A stretch of DNA of 46,129 bases from Actinomycetes bacterium (GCA_021851165.1 JAJZJN010000004.1:1-46129); one strand, 5' to 3'; shown: positions 1 to 9,180, counted from the stretch's first letter. The notes: generated from the letters alone by a model not told the origin. Made by a program: numbers and translations.

Positions 1-335
1 GAGCTGCCGACCGGGCACGGCAATGCGGGATAGTGGTGGCGGATACCAAGTTCGAGCTGGGGTTCATAGCTGGTGAGCTGGCGATCTGTGACGAAGTGCT
101 GACGCCCGACTCTTCGCGCTTCTGGCCGCTGGAAGGCTGGGAGCCAGGTTCCACCCCACCGTCGTTCGACAAGCAGCCACTTAGGGACTGGCTGGAAGCG
201 AGTGGCTGGGACAAGAGCCCGCCCCCCCCACCTCTGGACGAGGAGGTCGTGAGGGCCACGTCCGAGCGATATGCGGCAGCTTACGAGAAGATAACCGGAA
301 GAGCCCTGTCGAGCTGGTACGGCGCCGGTGATTGA
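1..335 (+). CDS. purC: SAICAR synthase PurC, C-terminal part (5' cut by window)
   Basis: This is the last ~110 residues of phosphoribosylaminoimidazole-succinocarboxamide synthase, which joins aspartate to CAIR in purine synthesis. The reading frame is open from the first base of the window, so the start lies outside. The family-typical stretch VADTKFELGF, followed by DEVLTPDSSRFWP, is clear. That loop ends the ATP/substrate site in known PurC proteins. The tail ends in SWYGAGD before TGA. It is followed 66 bp downstream by purS and purQ, so it belongs to the purCSQ block. The GTG at 33 is only an internal valine and should not be taken as a start. Confidence 0.93.
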   Translation, partial: AADRARQCGIVVADTKFELGFIAGELAICDEVLTPDSSRFWPLEGWEPGSTPPSFDKQPLRDWLEASGWDKSPPPPPLDEEVVRATSERYAAAYEKITGRALSSWYGAGD

Positions 336-401
336 CCAGGCCACTTGTAAAAGCCCGCTGGTCGATGGACCGGTGGGCCCTTTGACGGGAGTGCTGATCC
401 G

Positions 402-704
402 ATGAGGTTTGATGTTCTGGTGGAGGTTCGCTTGCGCCAGGGAATAGCGGATCCCGAAGGTGCCACGATCGAGCGAGCGCTTCCTGCGCTCGGGTTCACG
501 GGCATCGGGCAGGTACGCGTAGGCAAGGCGATCCGGATGGTGGTCGAGGCTGCCCGTATCCAGGATGCCGAGCAGGTCGCCTCCCAGGTGGCCCTGCGCC
601 TGCTGTCCAATCCTGTGATCGAGGATGTCGAGGTCACGGTCCTAGGATCGGCGCCGGCGGCTGGCGGGCAAGCTGCGGCTGGCGGGGGGGCCATCGGTCA
701 GTGA
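402..704 (+). CDS. purS: FGAM synthase subunit PurS
   Basis: The 100-residue protein matches the small PurS subunit that bridges PurQ and PurL in the three-part formylglycinamidine ribonucleotide synthase. Visible family features are the N-terminal strand MRFDVLVEVRLRQGIADPEG, the central IGQVRVGKAI and the end motif LLSNPVIEDVEV. The last ~15 residues (Gly/Ala-rich) extend beyond the usual ~80-residue length and are encoded by an 18-bp tandem duplication (657-686). The stop overlaps the purQ start (GTGA), implying translational coupling. The extension is probably a dispensable tail. Confidence 0.95.
   Translation: MRFDVLVEVRLRQGIADPEGATIERALPALGFTGIGQVRVGKAIRMVVEAARIQDAEQVASQVALRLLSNPVIEDVEVTVLGSAPAAGGQAAAGGGAIGQ
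657..686 (+). repeat. 18-bp tandem duplication (1.7 copies) in purS 3' end
   Basis: The 12-bp core gcggctggcggg recurs after exactly 18 bp. It encodes the extra Gly/Ala tail of PurS and keeps the frame. Confidence 0.7.
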
Positions 705-1390
705 GCGCGCGAGTGGGTGTTGTCGTGTTCCCGGGTACCAACTGCGAGCACGACGTGGCGGGAGTGCTCGCTTCCCTGGGTGGTGAGACGGAGCTCGTAT
801 GGCACGGGACCAGGTCACTTGGTGGCTATGACGCCCTCGTGCTGCCAGGAGGCTTCGCGCACGGTGACTATCTCCGGCCTGGGGCCATAGCCCGATTTTC
901 CCCGGTTATGGATGCCGTCGCCGATTTCGCTGCTGCGGGCGGGCCGGTTGTGGGTATATGCAACGGGTTCCAGGTGCTAACCGAGGCAGGACTGCTGCCA
1001 GGAGCGCTCCAGAAGAACAGGGGACTTAGGTTCATATGTACCACAGTGGGCGTCAGGGTATCCTCGGCCCTGTCGGTGATAACCGCCGGTGTGGAGGTCG
1101 GGAGGGTCCTGCAGATCCCGATCAATCACTTCGAGGGAAACTACACCTGTGACCGCTCCACGCTGGCTGAGTTGCGTGACGAGGGTCGTATCGTACTTCG
1201 CTACGTCGACAATCCGAACGGCTCGATTGACGACATAGCGGGGATCTGCAACAGGGAAGGAAACGTGGTCGGGCTGATGCCTCATCCCGAGCGGGCTGCA
1301 GATGAGCTGACAGGTTCCACCGATGGCATCGTCTTGCTGCGCTCTTTGCTGGCTGCTGCCGACACGGCAGAGGTAGCGCTGGGCGACTGA
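701..1390 (+). CDS. purQ: FGAM synthase glutaminase subunit PurQ
   Basis: This class I glutamine amidotransferase releases ammonia from glutamine for PurL. The 229-residue length is normal. The nucleophile is Cys87 in VGICNGFQ, and the His/Glu pair sits in LMPHPE (H195, E197). The GTG start overlaps the purS stop by 4 bp. FPGTNCEHD at the N terminus and the GGFAHGDYLRPG oxyanion region are typical of PurQ. The gene is followed by a minus-strand gene, so purL, its partner, has its own start 670 bp later rather than being directly coupled. Confidence 0.96.
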   Translation: MSARVGVVVFPGTNCEHDVAGVLASLGGETELVWHGTRSLGGYDALVLPGGFAHGDYLRPGAIARFSPVMDAVADFAAAGGPVVGICNGFQVLTEAGLLPGALQKNRGLRFICTTVGVRVSSALSVITAGVEVGRVLQIPINHFEGNYTCDRSTLAELRDEGRIVLRYVDNPNGSIDDIAGICNREGNVVGLMPHPERAADELTGSTDGIVLLRSLLAAADTAEVALGD

Positions 1391-1442
1391 GCCGGATTCT
1401 TCTGCCATGGTGGGATTTGCGCCAAACGGCTGGCGTAGCCGA

Positions 1443-1468
1443 CACCAGGTCGAGCTCAGGACTTGGTG
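1443..1468. terminator. Candidate bidirectional hairpin between purQ and the minus-strand gene
   Basis: Arms caccaggtc and gacttggtg can pair over 9 bp (one G-U) around an 8-base loop. The hairpin lies 53 bp after the purQ stop and overlaps the stop codon of the convergent gene. There is no U-tract, so the call is tentative. Confidence 0.35.
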
Positions 1469-1920
1469 CGACCCGCGGGGCCACCTTTCGCTGTTCGAGG
1501 TGCACGTCCCGTGCGCATGATGCCGGCCTTCTGGAGAACGGCCGCACTCACCCCTGCTGAGCGCCAGGTAGCGTAACCGATCCCCTTCCTCTCGCTGTAG
1601 GCCTTGGCAACCTTGACGAAGTCCTTCTCGAGCGAGTCGAGGTCGGTGGTTCCCGATCGCTTGAGCTCTGCTTCGAGATCTGCTTGCTCCTGTATGAGGT
1701 GCAGTCGTGACAAGGGGTCGGCTTCTGGCAGCTTGGCTTGGATGGTGGCCAAGCGGCGCTCCATGCCGGCCTGGTTGCGCTGACGTCCCCGGCGGGGCCG
1801 GTGCTGCTCGATTGCTTCCAGGTAAAGGCGCACGGCACGCCCCTCTTCACGCCCTCGAGCAAGGGCGGCCTTGTGATCATCGGACATAGGAGTTCGCTTG
1901 CGCGTTTTCGCGTTGGCCAT
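1456..1920 (-). CDS. Conserved actinobacterial hypothetical protein (MANAKTRKR type)
   Basis: This is a 154-residue, highly basic, largely helical protein of unknown function. It begins MANAKTRKRTPMSDDHKAAL and has a long charged helix region (residues ~20-100) rich in Arg, Glu and Gln. A C-terminal part ATWRSAGVSAAVLQKAGI looks like a small helical domain. I recognise similar proteins from actinobacterial genomes but know no function. The start was chosen at the Met that begins the conserved segment. It follows a good -10 box by 7 bases with no ribosome-binding site, which suggests a leaderless message. The gene is divergent from purL. Histone-like or DNA-associated roles are possible given the charge, but this is speculation. 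Confidence 0.75.
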   Translation of the reverse strand: MANAKTRKRTPMSDDHKAALARGREEGRAVRLYLEAIEQHRPRRGRQRNQAGMERRLATIQAKLPEADPLSRLHLIQEQADLEAELKRSGTTDLDSLEKDFVKVAKAYSERKGIGYATWRSAGVSAAVLQKAGIMRTGRAPRTAKGGPAGRTKS

Positions 1921-1927
1921 AGCAATC

Positions 1928-1957
1928 ATTATGCTGCTACTGATCCCGACTGTGCAA
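1928..1957 (-). promoter_or_regulatory. Promoter for the minus-strand hypothetical gene (leaderless)
   Basis: On the minus strand TTGCAC (1957-1952) and CATAAT (1933-1928) are separated by 18 bases. The -10 box ends 7 bases before the ATG at 1920, so transcription would begin at or next to the start codon. Confidence 0.55.
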
Positions 1958-2063
1958 GACAGCGTCTGTCGTTTCATTGTGAATCGCCGTGCGCATTTTT
2001 CGGGTTGATGCTTGCACATTGCCCGTGGCTGCTCGTGCATGGCATGCGATAAGCTGTTCAGCG

Positions 2064-4340
2064 ATGCCCCACGTCGACCCGAGCGGTTCTGATGTTCAAC
2101 TCCATAGGGAGCTGGGGCTCACCGATGACGAGGCCGGCAAGATCGAGGAAATCCTGGGGCGCGCACCTACGCGCCTCGAGCTTGCGATGTACGCGGTCAT
2201 GTGGAGTGAGCATTGCTCATACAAATCCTCACGCCTGCACCTACGTCGCTTGCCTTCGACAGGTCCTGAGATACTGGTTGGCCCTGGCGAGAATGCCGGC
2301 GTGATAGATGTTGGCGATGGTATAGCCGTTGCGATACGCATCGAGAGCCATAATCACCCTTCGGCGGTCGAGCCATACCAGGGTGCGGCAACCGGTGTCG
2401 GGGGCATATTGCGGGACATCTTCACGATGGGTGCCCGTCCTGTGGCGCTTATGGATCCACTGTTCTTCGGTCCTCTGGACGATCCCCATAGTCGTTGGGT
2501 TGCCGAAGGGGTCGTGGCAGGCATCTCGGGCTACGGCAACTCCGTCGGGGTGCCTACCGTCGGGGGTGAGCTCACCGTGGCACCCTGTTACAGGGGCAAC
2601 CCACTCGTGAACGTTCTGTGCCTCGGTGTGATGCCCAAGGAGCGCCTGGTACTGGGTCGAGCCTCGGGAGAGGGGAACCTGGCAGTGCTGCTCGGCTCGG
2701 CGACGGGTCGTGACGGGATCGGCGGGGTGAGCGTGCTCGCCTCGGCGGGCTTTACTGCCGCACCGGGAGGCGGGGAGGAGATCACCAAGAGGCCTAGCGT
2801 GCAGGTGGGTGATCCGTTCGAGGAGAAGCGCCTCATAGAGGCTTGCCTCGAACTGCTCGATCGTGGCCTGGTGGTCGGCATCCAGGATCTCGGTGGTGCC
2901 GGTCTTGCATGCGCGACGTCGGAGACGGCGGCTCGTGCAGGCATGGGGATGGACGTGGATGTGGCAGCCGTTCCGTTGCGGGAGCCTGGGATGGAACCCG
3001 TTGAGGTGATGACCTCGGAGAGCCAGGAGCGGATGCTAGCCATAGTCTCCCCGGGTGATCTCGAAGCGCTGGAGGAGGTCTGCCGGCGCTGGGAGGTCCG
3101 TGCGACCGTCGTCGGGAAGGTCACGGCCCCGGCAGCCGCTCCGACGCCGGGCCAGTCCACGGCCCCGGTGGGGAAGCTGCGGATCCGGTCGAGCCTTACA
3201 GGTGAGATCCTCGCCGACGTACCGGCAGCATCGCTTTCCGACGACGCTCCGCTCTACGACCGGCCGATCTCCCCGCCTGGAGACCTCGACGAACGGCGGG
3301 GGGACGATCCCAGCCGCCTGCCGGCTCCTGCGGACTGCGGGGAAGACCTCCTCACGATGATGGTCGATACCTCGTGGGTCTACCGGCAGTACGACCATCA
3401 GCTGTTCCTGAACACGGTGGTGGGGCCCGGCGGGGATGCCGCTGTGCTGCGCCTGGCGGCCCCGGGGCTGCCGTCCTCCCGCCGGGGTCTGGCACTGTCC
3501 ACTGATTCCAATCATCGCTGGTGTGCCGTCGATCCCTACGTCGGGACGGCCTCCTTGGTGGCGGAGTCGGCTTTGAACGTGGCTTGCAGCGGAGCGCGTC
3601 CCGTGGCACTGGTGAACTGCCTCAACTTCGGCAATCCGGAGCATCCCGAGGTGATGTGGCAGCTGTCGCAGGCGATCGACGGGATGGCAGAGGCGAGCCG
3701 GGCTCTCGGCATTCCGGTCGTCGGCGGGAATGTCAGCCTTTACAACGAGAGCGGAGGCGAGGATATAGACCCCACGCCGGTGGTGGCGGTCCTCGGTGTG
3801 ATCGAGATCCTGGACAAGCGGCCCCCCGAGCCGATCCTGGTGGAAGGACAGGCCATCGTCCTGCTGGGTGAGACGGACCCCGTGCTCGGCGGATCGCGTT
3901 GGGCCGTGGACCTCCATGGCCACCGTGGAGGGGTGCTGCCGCCGCTCGACCTAGAGGCACACGAGCGGCTCGTTGGACTCGTGACGGCGCTTGCAGCGGA
4001 ACCCGGACTGCTCGGGGGAGTGCATGACGTGTCCGAGGGAGGTCTGGCGGTGTCGCTGGCCGAGTGTGCCCTGCACTCCGGCGTCGGGTTCGAGGTGTCG
4101 GGGATTGATAGCCATGCCGAGGCGTTCTCGGAATCCCCGAGTCGCGTGGTTGTGTGCACCGAGCGGCCGGATGCGGTTCTCGATCGGGCCGCAGAGACCG
4201 GCATTCCTGCGCGGCTGCTCGGAAGGGCCACCGGTCACAGATTGGTGGCAAGCGGCCTGTTCGATATCGACCTCGAATATGCCCTCCAGCGTTGGGAGGG
4301 GCTCCTTCCCGGCCTTCTTGGTGATTTGGCTGCCGGCTGA
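2064..4340 (+). CDS. purL: FGAM synthase large subunit PurL
   Basis: This is the ATP-dependent synthetase subunit that converts FGAR to FGAM, working with PurS and PurQ. Its 758 residues fit the short (Gram-positive/archaeal) PurL. The catalytic His50 sits in MWSEHCSYKSS. The ATP/Mg loop RIESHNHPSAVEPYQG is at 93-108, and the second half repeats the AIR-synthase fold (GGNVSLYNES, GGVHDVSEGG). The ATG at 2064 was chosen because the family conservation starts shortly after it; the frame is open further upstream, but the upstream sequence does not look like PurL. The spacer GATAAG at 2048 might be a -10 box, but no matching -35 was found. Confidence 0.95.
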   Translation: MPHVDPSGSDVQLHRELGLTDDEAGKIEEILGRAPTRLELAMYAVMWSEHCSYKSSRLHLRRLPSTGPEILVGPGENAGVIDVGDGIAVAIRIESHNHPSAVEPYQGAATGVGGILRDIFTMGARPVALMDPLFFGPLDDPHSRWVAEGVVAGISGYGNSVGVPTVGGELTVAPCYRGNPLVNVLCLGVMPKERLVLGRASGEGNLAVLLGSATGRDGIGGVSVLASAGFTAAPGGGEEITKRPSVQVGDPFEEKRLIEACLELLDRGLVVGIQDLGGAGLACATSETAARAGMGMDVDVAAVPLREPGMEPVEVMTSESQERMLAIVSPGDLEALEEVCRRWEVRATVVGKVTAPAAAPTPGQSTAPVGKLRIRSSLTGEILADVPAASLSDDAPLYDRPISPPGDLDERRGDDPSRLPAPADCGEDLLTMMVDTSWVYRQYDHQLFLNTVVGPGGDAAVLRLAAPGLPSSRRGLALSTDSNHRWCAVDPYVGTASLVAESALNVACSGARPVALVNCLNFGNPEHPEVMWQLSQAIDGMAEASRALGIPVVGGNVSLYNESGGEDIDPTPVVAVLGVIEILDKRPPEPILVEGQAIVLLGETDPVLGGSRWAVDLHGHRGGVLPPLDLEAHERLVGLVTALAAEPGLLGGVHDVSEGGLAVSLAECALHSGVGFEVSGIDSHAEAFSESPSRVVVCTERPDAVLDRAAETGIPARLLGRATGHRLVASGLFDIDLEYALQRWEGLLPGLLGDLAAG

Positions 4341-4489
4341 GCATTGACGTACGCGGGCACAGCGTGATCGTGGAGGTAAAGATCACGAGCCGGTGTGCCG
4401 ATGCTCACGGTGCGATGTCGAACATAGCGATTGGAACCAGCACGCCCCGACCAAGGTCGTACACGGAGCGAAGGGCGCGACCCGTGGCC

Positions 4490-7400
4490 ATGTCCCTGGG
4501 CAAGCTTGGCTTGGCGCGCCTCGGCATGGCCGCGCTCAGCGTTGCCGCAGTAGGCGGCGGCATGCTGAGTGGGATTGCGCCGGGTACGGGTGCAACCAGC
4601 TTGGTGTCGGCCAGCCTTGGCCCCGTGGCACAGCGCACTGGCACACAGCGCACTGGCACACAGCGCACTGGCACACCACTTGCGGCCCGTATGGCAGGCG
4701 AGCTGCCCAAGGGGACGATCACGACGGCCGTGGGGGGGTTGGGTGGCGGTTCGGCCACCCATATCGGACAGGCGCCCTATTACATAGCAGTGTCGGGCTC
4801 TACTCTGTACCTGAGCGACTTCGCCAACAACGTCGTGCGCGCCGTCGACCTGCAGACTGGTGCAGAGCGCGTGGTCGCTGGCAATGGGATCGAGGGCTTC
4901 TCCGGCGACGGGGGTCCCGCGACCTCCGCGGAGCTCGACACCATAGCCGGCATAGCCGTCGACGCCCAGGGTGACCTGTTCATCTCGGACCAGGTCCATG
5001 ATGTGGTGCGCGAGGTGGCGGCAACGACCCATACCCAGTTCGGTATCAACATGGTTGCAGGCGATATCTACACCATTGCCGGCATCCCATACGAGAACGG
5101 GGCCTATCAGGGCAACGTATGCGGCAAGCTCCCGCCACACGACGGTGTCGGTGACGGCTGTCCCGCCACGCAGGCGACCCTGCTCGGACCGGTCGGGCTC
5201 GCGTTCGACTCGAATGGCGACCTGCTGATAGCCGATCAGACTAATGGGCTGGTGCGGATCGTGGCCAGTGGGGGGTCGAACCCGCCGTCGTGGGCGCCGC
5301 CGGGCATGCAGGCCGGCTATATCTATTCGGTTGCAGGGATGGTGGGCAAGGAAGGAACCTCTCCACCCCCCGACGGAACCGGGGCCCTCCAGGCGGAGCT
5401 GGACTATCCCCAGGGCGTCTATGTCGACCCCGAAGGGAACCTGTTCATCGGTGAGGACTTGAACTCGCAGGCACCCGTGCTCGAGGTTCCGGCCACCGAC
5501 CAGTCGCGTTATGGCATATCGATGACAGCGGGCGACATATACACGGTGGCGGGAGGGGCCTCGGCAAACTGCTCCGGCGCAATCGATTCGGCCGGCGATG
5601 GCTGCCCGGCTACCCAGGTGGATCTGACGGACCCCGCAGGCCAGGTGGTCAATGCCCAGGGTGATCTGCTCACGGTCAACTACTACGACAACGTGGTTCA
5701 AGAGGTGAGCGCCTCGACCGGGACCGTTTCCCTGGTGGCCGGAATCCCACCTGGCCAGCCGCAGCAGGGTTGCGCGCTGGCAGGCGATTCCCTAGGCGAC
5801 GGGTGCCCGGCTACCCAGGCCACCCTGGACTACCCGACAGCGCTTGCCTTCGATGCAGCGGGGAACCTTCTGATCGCGGACGCCGGCAACGTGCGGATGG
5901 TAGCTCCCGGTGGCACGATCACGAACGTAGCCGGAGACGGGTTCTCCGGTCTGTTCGGCGTGTCGTCGCAGACCAACGCCATCCCCTTCCGGGTAGGGGC
6001 AGCCGGCGCCTCAGGCGACTGCCCCATCGTTTCGGCAGGACCATGCGGAGCGCCTTCGCAGGTTGAGCTCAACCATCCGAGCGGGATCAGCTTCGATGCT
6101 CATGGAAACCTGTTCATATCCGATACCGACAGCCAGCGGATCCGGGAGGTTGCCGGGCAGAGCTCGATGCAGGAGGGTGTGAACATGGTCGCCGGGCAGA
6201 CCTACCTGGCTGTCGGCGGTGGGGTGCGCGGCTACACCGGCAACGGCGGCCCCGCCTTCCTGGCAGGGCTGAGCCAGCCGCAGGATGTCGTCGTGGACTC
6301 TGAAGGCGACATCTTCATAGCCGACACGGGGGACAACACGATCCGCGAGGTGCCTGCGCCAAGAGGGAACCAGGACGTCGTCACCCAGTTCGGTCAGACG
6401 ATGATGGCGAACCAGATCTACACGATTGCAGGCGGCGGCAACGGCACCTGCACCGGCGCAGTCGACCCTCTAGGTGATGGCTGTGCCGGCACGAGCGCTG
6501 TGTTGAACGGTCCGACCTCCCTGGCACTCGACTCGCAGGGCAATCTCTTCATCGCCGACGCCGGAGACAATCGCGTGAGGTTCCTGAGCCAGGCAACCGG
6601 TGACATCTACACCTACGCTGGAACAGGCACGACCCAACCTTCCCCAGCCAATGGGACGCCTGCGGTGGAGACGCCCCTGGCGGATCCAAGCGGCTTGGCA
6701 GTCGACGGGGCAGGCGATCTGTTCGTCACATGCTCCGGTTCCAACAGTGTTGTCGAGGTGGCGAGCCACGATGCCACCATGTTCACATTTCACATGTTCA
6801 CCGGTGACGCCTATACGGTAGCGGGGACAGGGACGGCCGGCTTCTCCGGCGATGGGGGCCCGGCCACCTCCGCGGAGCTCGATGGGCCCACGGGAATTGC
6901 CGTGGATGGCCTTGGCAACGTATTCATCGCTGACACCATGAACAATCGTGTCCGTGAGGTCTACGCAGGCAATGACGTGATCACTACCGTTGCAGGCAAC
7001 GGCCGGCAGGGATTCTCCGGCGACGGGGGCCCGGCCACCTCCGCGTCGCTGTGGGAGCCGCGAGGGATTGCGATCGACGCGCTCGGGAACCTCTTCATCT
7101 CCGACACCGGCGATGAGCCCGTGACCACCGAGGCTCAGGCGGCTACAGGCGACAATCGCATTCGCGAGGTCACGGGCGTCACCCTCCCAGAGGCCCCGAC
7201 GGGGGTTGCCGCGCGTCCCTGGGTCCAGGGGGCTGTAGTCACATGGACACCCGACACCGGGTTTGCCGGGGCGGCACCGTTCAGCTACACGGTCACGGCG
7301 GAGCCTGGCGGTGCGACCGTGACAGTTCCTGGGACCCAGTCGTCGGCGACGGTCTCCGGGCTCCAGCCAGGAGGCAGCTACAGCTTCCAGGTCGTCGCCG

Positions 7401-8245
7401 ACGGGCCTGCCGGATCGAGCCCGCCCAGCTTCTATTCCGCACCGGTCACGGTGTCTACGTGCACCGGCCCTACGGACGGCAATGGCTACTGGGAAGCGGC
7501 CTCGGACGGGGGCGTGTTCAGCTTCGACGCGCCGTTCTGTGGTTCCACGGGGAACCTGGTCTTGAACAAGCCAGTGGTTGGCATGGCCCCCACGCCTGAC
7601 GGGCTCGGCTACTGGCTGGTCGCCTCGGACGGAGGTATCTTCGCCTTCGGCGACGCGGGCTTCTACGGCTCGACAGGGGCGATGACACTGAGCTCGCCGA
7701 TCGTTGGCATGGCCCCCACGCCCGATGGCAAGGGATACTGGCTGGTGGCGGCCGATGGAGGGATCTTCTCCTTCGGCGACGCGCAGTATTGGGGATCCTG
7801 CCCGCAGTACGGCATTTGCAGGGGGGCACCGATCGTTGGCATGGCCCCCACGCCCGATGGCAAGGGATACTGGCTGGTCGACTCGGCGGGCAACGTCTAT
7901 CCGTTCGGCGACGCTTATTATCACGATTTCGGCGGCGTGGGCAACCTTAGGCTTGCTGCACCGGTAGTGAGCATCGCGCCTACCCCCGGCGGGTTCGGAT
8001 ACTGGCTGGTGGCGGCCGATGGAGGGATCTTCTCCTTCGGCGACGCGCGCTTCTATGGTTCATGTCCCCAGATCCCGGGCGGCTGTCCCGGCACGGTCGT
8101 CGGTGTGGCCCCTACCCGAGATGGGGGTGGATACTGGCTGATGACGAGCTATGGCGACGTGTACTCGTTCGGTGACGCGCAGTTCCACGGGTCGATGGGT
8201 GATGTGGTGCTGAACCGGCCGGTCATAGCGGCGAACAGCCAGTAG
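4490..8245 (+). CDS. Secreted NHL-repeat protein with Fn3 domain and GYW-type C-terminal repeats
   Basis: This very large exported protein (~1250 residues) has no assigned enzymatic role. After a hydrophobic signal segment (about residues 5-30) comes a short tandem repeat (GTQRT x3). A long array of NHL beta-propeller repeats follows, with units like 'AGIAVDAQGDLFISDQVHDVVREV' separated by Gly-rich loops such as AGFSGDGGPATSAEL. A fibronectin type III-like domain occupies about residues 950-1035 (from PEAPTGVAARP). The C terminus has six ~43-residue repeats of the type GYWLVASDGGIFSFGDA. Both ends are interaction modules, so a cell-surface or adhesion/scaffold role is likely, but this is inference. 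The exact start is uncertain: no convincing ribosome site precedes 4490, 4415 or 4364. It stands alone between purL and the PHP gene. Confidence 0.85.
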   Translation: MSLGKLGLARLGMAALSVAAVGGGMLSGIAPGTGATSLVSASLGPVAQRTGTQRTGTQRTGTPLAARMAGELPKGTITTAVGGLGGGSATHIGQAPYYIAVSGSTLYLSDFANNVVRAVDLQTGAERVVAGNGIEGFSGDGGPATSAELDTIAGIAVDAQGDLFISDQVHDVVREVAATTHTQFGINMVAGDIYTIAGIPYENGAYQGNVCGKLPPHDGVGDGCPATQATLLGPVGLAFDSNGDLLIADQTNGLVRIVASGGSNPPSWAPPGMQAGYIYSVAGMVGKEGTSPPPDGTGALQAELDYPQGVYVDPEGNLFIGEDLNSQAPVLEVPATDQSRYGISMTAGDIYTVAGGASANCSGAIDSAGDGCPATQVDLTDPAGQVVNAQGDLLTVNYYDNVVQEVSASTGTVSLVAGIPPGQPQQGCALAGDSLGDGCPATQATLDYPTALAFDAAGNLLIADAGNVRMVAPGGTITNVAGDGFSGLFGVSSQTNAIPFRVGAAGASGDCPIVSAGPCGAPSQVELNHPSGISFDAHGNLFISDTDSQRIREVAGQSSMQEGVNMVAGQTYLAVGGGVRGYTGNGGPAFLAGLSQPQDVVVDSEGDIFIADTGDNTIREVPAPRGNQDVVTQFGQTMMANQIYTIAGGGNGTCTGAVDPLGDGCAGTSAVLNGPTSLALDSQGNLFIADAGDNRVRFLSQATGDIYTYAGTGTTQPSPANGTPAVETPLADPSGLAVDGAGDLFVTCSGSNSVVEVASHDATMFTFHMFTGDAYTVAGTGTAGFSGDGGPATSAELDGPTGIAVDGLGNVFIADTMNNRVREVYAGNDVITTVAGNGRQGFSGDGGPATSASLWEPRGIAIDALGNLFISDTGDEPVTTEAQAATGDNRIREVTGVTLPEAPTGVAARPWVQGAVVTWTPDTGFAGAAPFSYTVTAEPGGATVTVPGTQSSATVSGLQPGGSYSFQVVADGPAGSSPPSFYSAPVTVSTCTGPTDGNGYWEAASDGGVFSFDAPFCGSTGNLVLNKPVVGMAPTPDGLGYWLVASDGGIFAFGDAGFYGSTGAMTLSSPIVGMAPTPDGKGYWLVAADGGIFSFGDAQYWGSCPQYGICRGAPIVGMAPTPDGKGYWLVDSAGNVYPFGDAYYHDFGGVGNLRLAAPVVSIAPTPGGFGYWLVAADGGIFSFGDARFYGSCPQIPGGCPGTVVGVAPTRDGGGYWLMTSYGDVYSFGDAQFHGSMGDVVLNRPVIAANSQ
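4631..4675 (+). repeat. Three perfect 15-bp tandem copies near the NHL protein N terminus
   Basis: The unit cagcgcactggcaca occurs three times without mismatch and encodes GTQRT repeats just after the signal segment. The period is a multiple of three. Confidence 0.9.
7484..8245 (+). repeat. Six GYW/GGIFSFGDA protein repeats with near-identical DNA blocks
   Basis: Six units of roughly 129 bp encode GYWxxxxDGGxFxFGDA repeats. Two ~50-bp blocks are identical between units: one begins near 7696 and again near 7829; the other begins near 7736 and again near 7998. Such DNA identity points to recent internal duplication or gene conversion. Confidence 0.8.
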
Positions 8246-8297
8246 CTGCGGCCAGTGCTTCGTGGGCGCGCGCCAGGAGCTCGCCGGTGTGTCCTGG

Positions 8298-9140
8298 TCA
8301 GATGCGGCGTGCAGCGAGGGCATCGAGCACACTGTCGGGAACGGCCAGATCTCCAGTGCCGACTCCGACCTGCAGATCGGGCTTCAGTGTGCCGTGGTAG
8401 TCGGATCCCCCCGTGGCAACCAGGTCCGTCCTGGCGGCCAACTCGGCCAGCGCCCTGCGCTCTTCGGGGGAGTAGCGCCCGTAGAACGCCTCTATTCCCA
8501 CGAAGCCCGAGGCTGCCAGCTCTCGGACCACGTGTTCCAGGCCCGCCGTGTCCAGTCCGAGGCTGAGCGGGTGAGCCAGGACTGCCACCCCACCGGATGC
8601 CCGGGCAAGGCGTGCTATGTCGCCGGGGAGCACTCGAGCCTTGGGGACGTACGCTGGCTTGCCGCTGCCGAGCCACCTGTCGAAGGCATCCTGGATGGAG
8701 GTGGCAATGCCGTTGTCAACCAGGTAGCGGGCAAAGTGCGGACGTCCGAGCCCTTCCTCGCCACCTGCAGCGTCGACCAGGGCTTGGTAGTCGACCGGGA
8801 TGCCGACCTCGGTGAGGCGTGCGGCGAGGCGCTGGTTACGCTCCACCCGGTCGTGGCGCAGCCGCGCGAGCTCGTCGGGCAGTGGCCCGTCGTCGTGCTC
8901 GATGAAATAGGCCAGGACGTGCATCGATCCCCCCGTCTGGGCGAGACAGGAGACCTCGCAGCCACGGACCAGCGTGATCCCGCAGTCGGCAGCGCTCCGA
9001 GCCGCCTCGTCGAGCCCGGCCAGGCTGTCGTGGTCGGTGAGTGCCACGGCGCTCAGCCCTGCTGCCGCCGCCAGCTCCGGTATCCGTCGCGGGGGGTCTG
9101 TTCCATCGGATACCGTCGAGTGGGTGTGGAGGTCGATCAC
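8298..9140 (-). CDS. PHP-domain metal-dependent phosphoesterase
   Basis: The 280-residue protein belongs to the polymerase-and-histidinol-phosphatase superfamily, YciV/TrpH subgroup, whose members hydrolyse 3',5'-nucleoside bisphosphates or trim RNA 5' ends. Metal ligands are evident: H5 and H7 in DLHTHS, D12, TDHD (36-38), E62, H74, H135 in RPHFAR, H190 in AHPLS, and D247/H249 in GGSDYHG. The GTG start lies 8 bases after a TAGCCT box, so the mRNA may be leaderless. The gene is divergent from purF. The exact substrate cannot be read from sequence; PAP or another nucleotide is most likely. Confidence 0.9.
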   Translation of the reverse strand: MIDLHTHSTVSDGTDPPRRIPELAAAAGLSAVALTDHDSLAGLDEAARSAADCGITLVRGCEVSCLAQTGGSMHVLAYFIEHDDGPLPDELARLRHDRVERNQRLAARLTEVGIPVDYQALVDAAGGEEGLGRPHFARYLVDNGIATSIQDAFDRWLGSGKPAYVPKARVLPGDIARLARASGGVAVLAHPLSLGLDTAGLEHVVRELAASGFVGIEAFYGRYSPEERRALAELAARTDLVATGGSDYHGTLKPDLQVGVGTGDLAVPDSVLDALAARRI

Positions 9141-9180
9141 TGCTGAAGAGGCTACCGGCCCATGTGCATCCTCGAAGCGC

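Noticed and set aside
4631-4675. Direct repeats that could hint at a CRISPR array (also at 38102 and 45081)
   Set aside because: Copies are adjacent without spacers, have 12-21-bp periods, and most are inside genes; no cas genes are present.
4235-5701. Long open frame on the minus strand opposite the NHL protein
   Set aside because: The NHL/GYW protein on the plus strand has clear repeats in this region. The opposing frame has biased, non-family composition caused by GC-rich codon structure.
6470-7924. Second long minus-strand frame opposite the NHL protein, containing repeated segments
   Set aside because: Its internal repeats are just the reverse reading of the NHL and GYW repeats; there is no start signal and no known family.
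8262-9146. Plus-strand open frame of about 290 codons opposite the PHP gene
   Set aside because: The minus-strand protein has all PHP metal ligands; the plus-strand translation has no family features.
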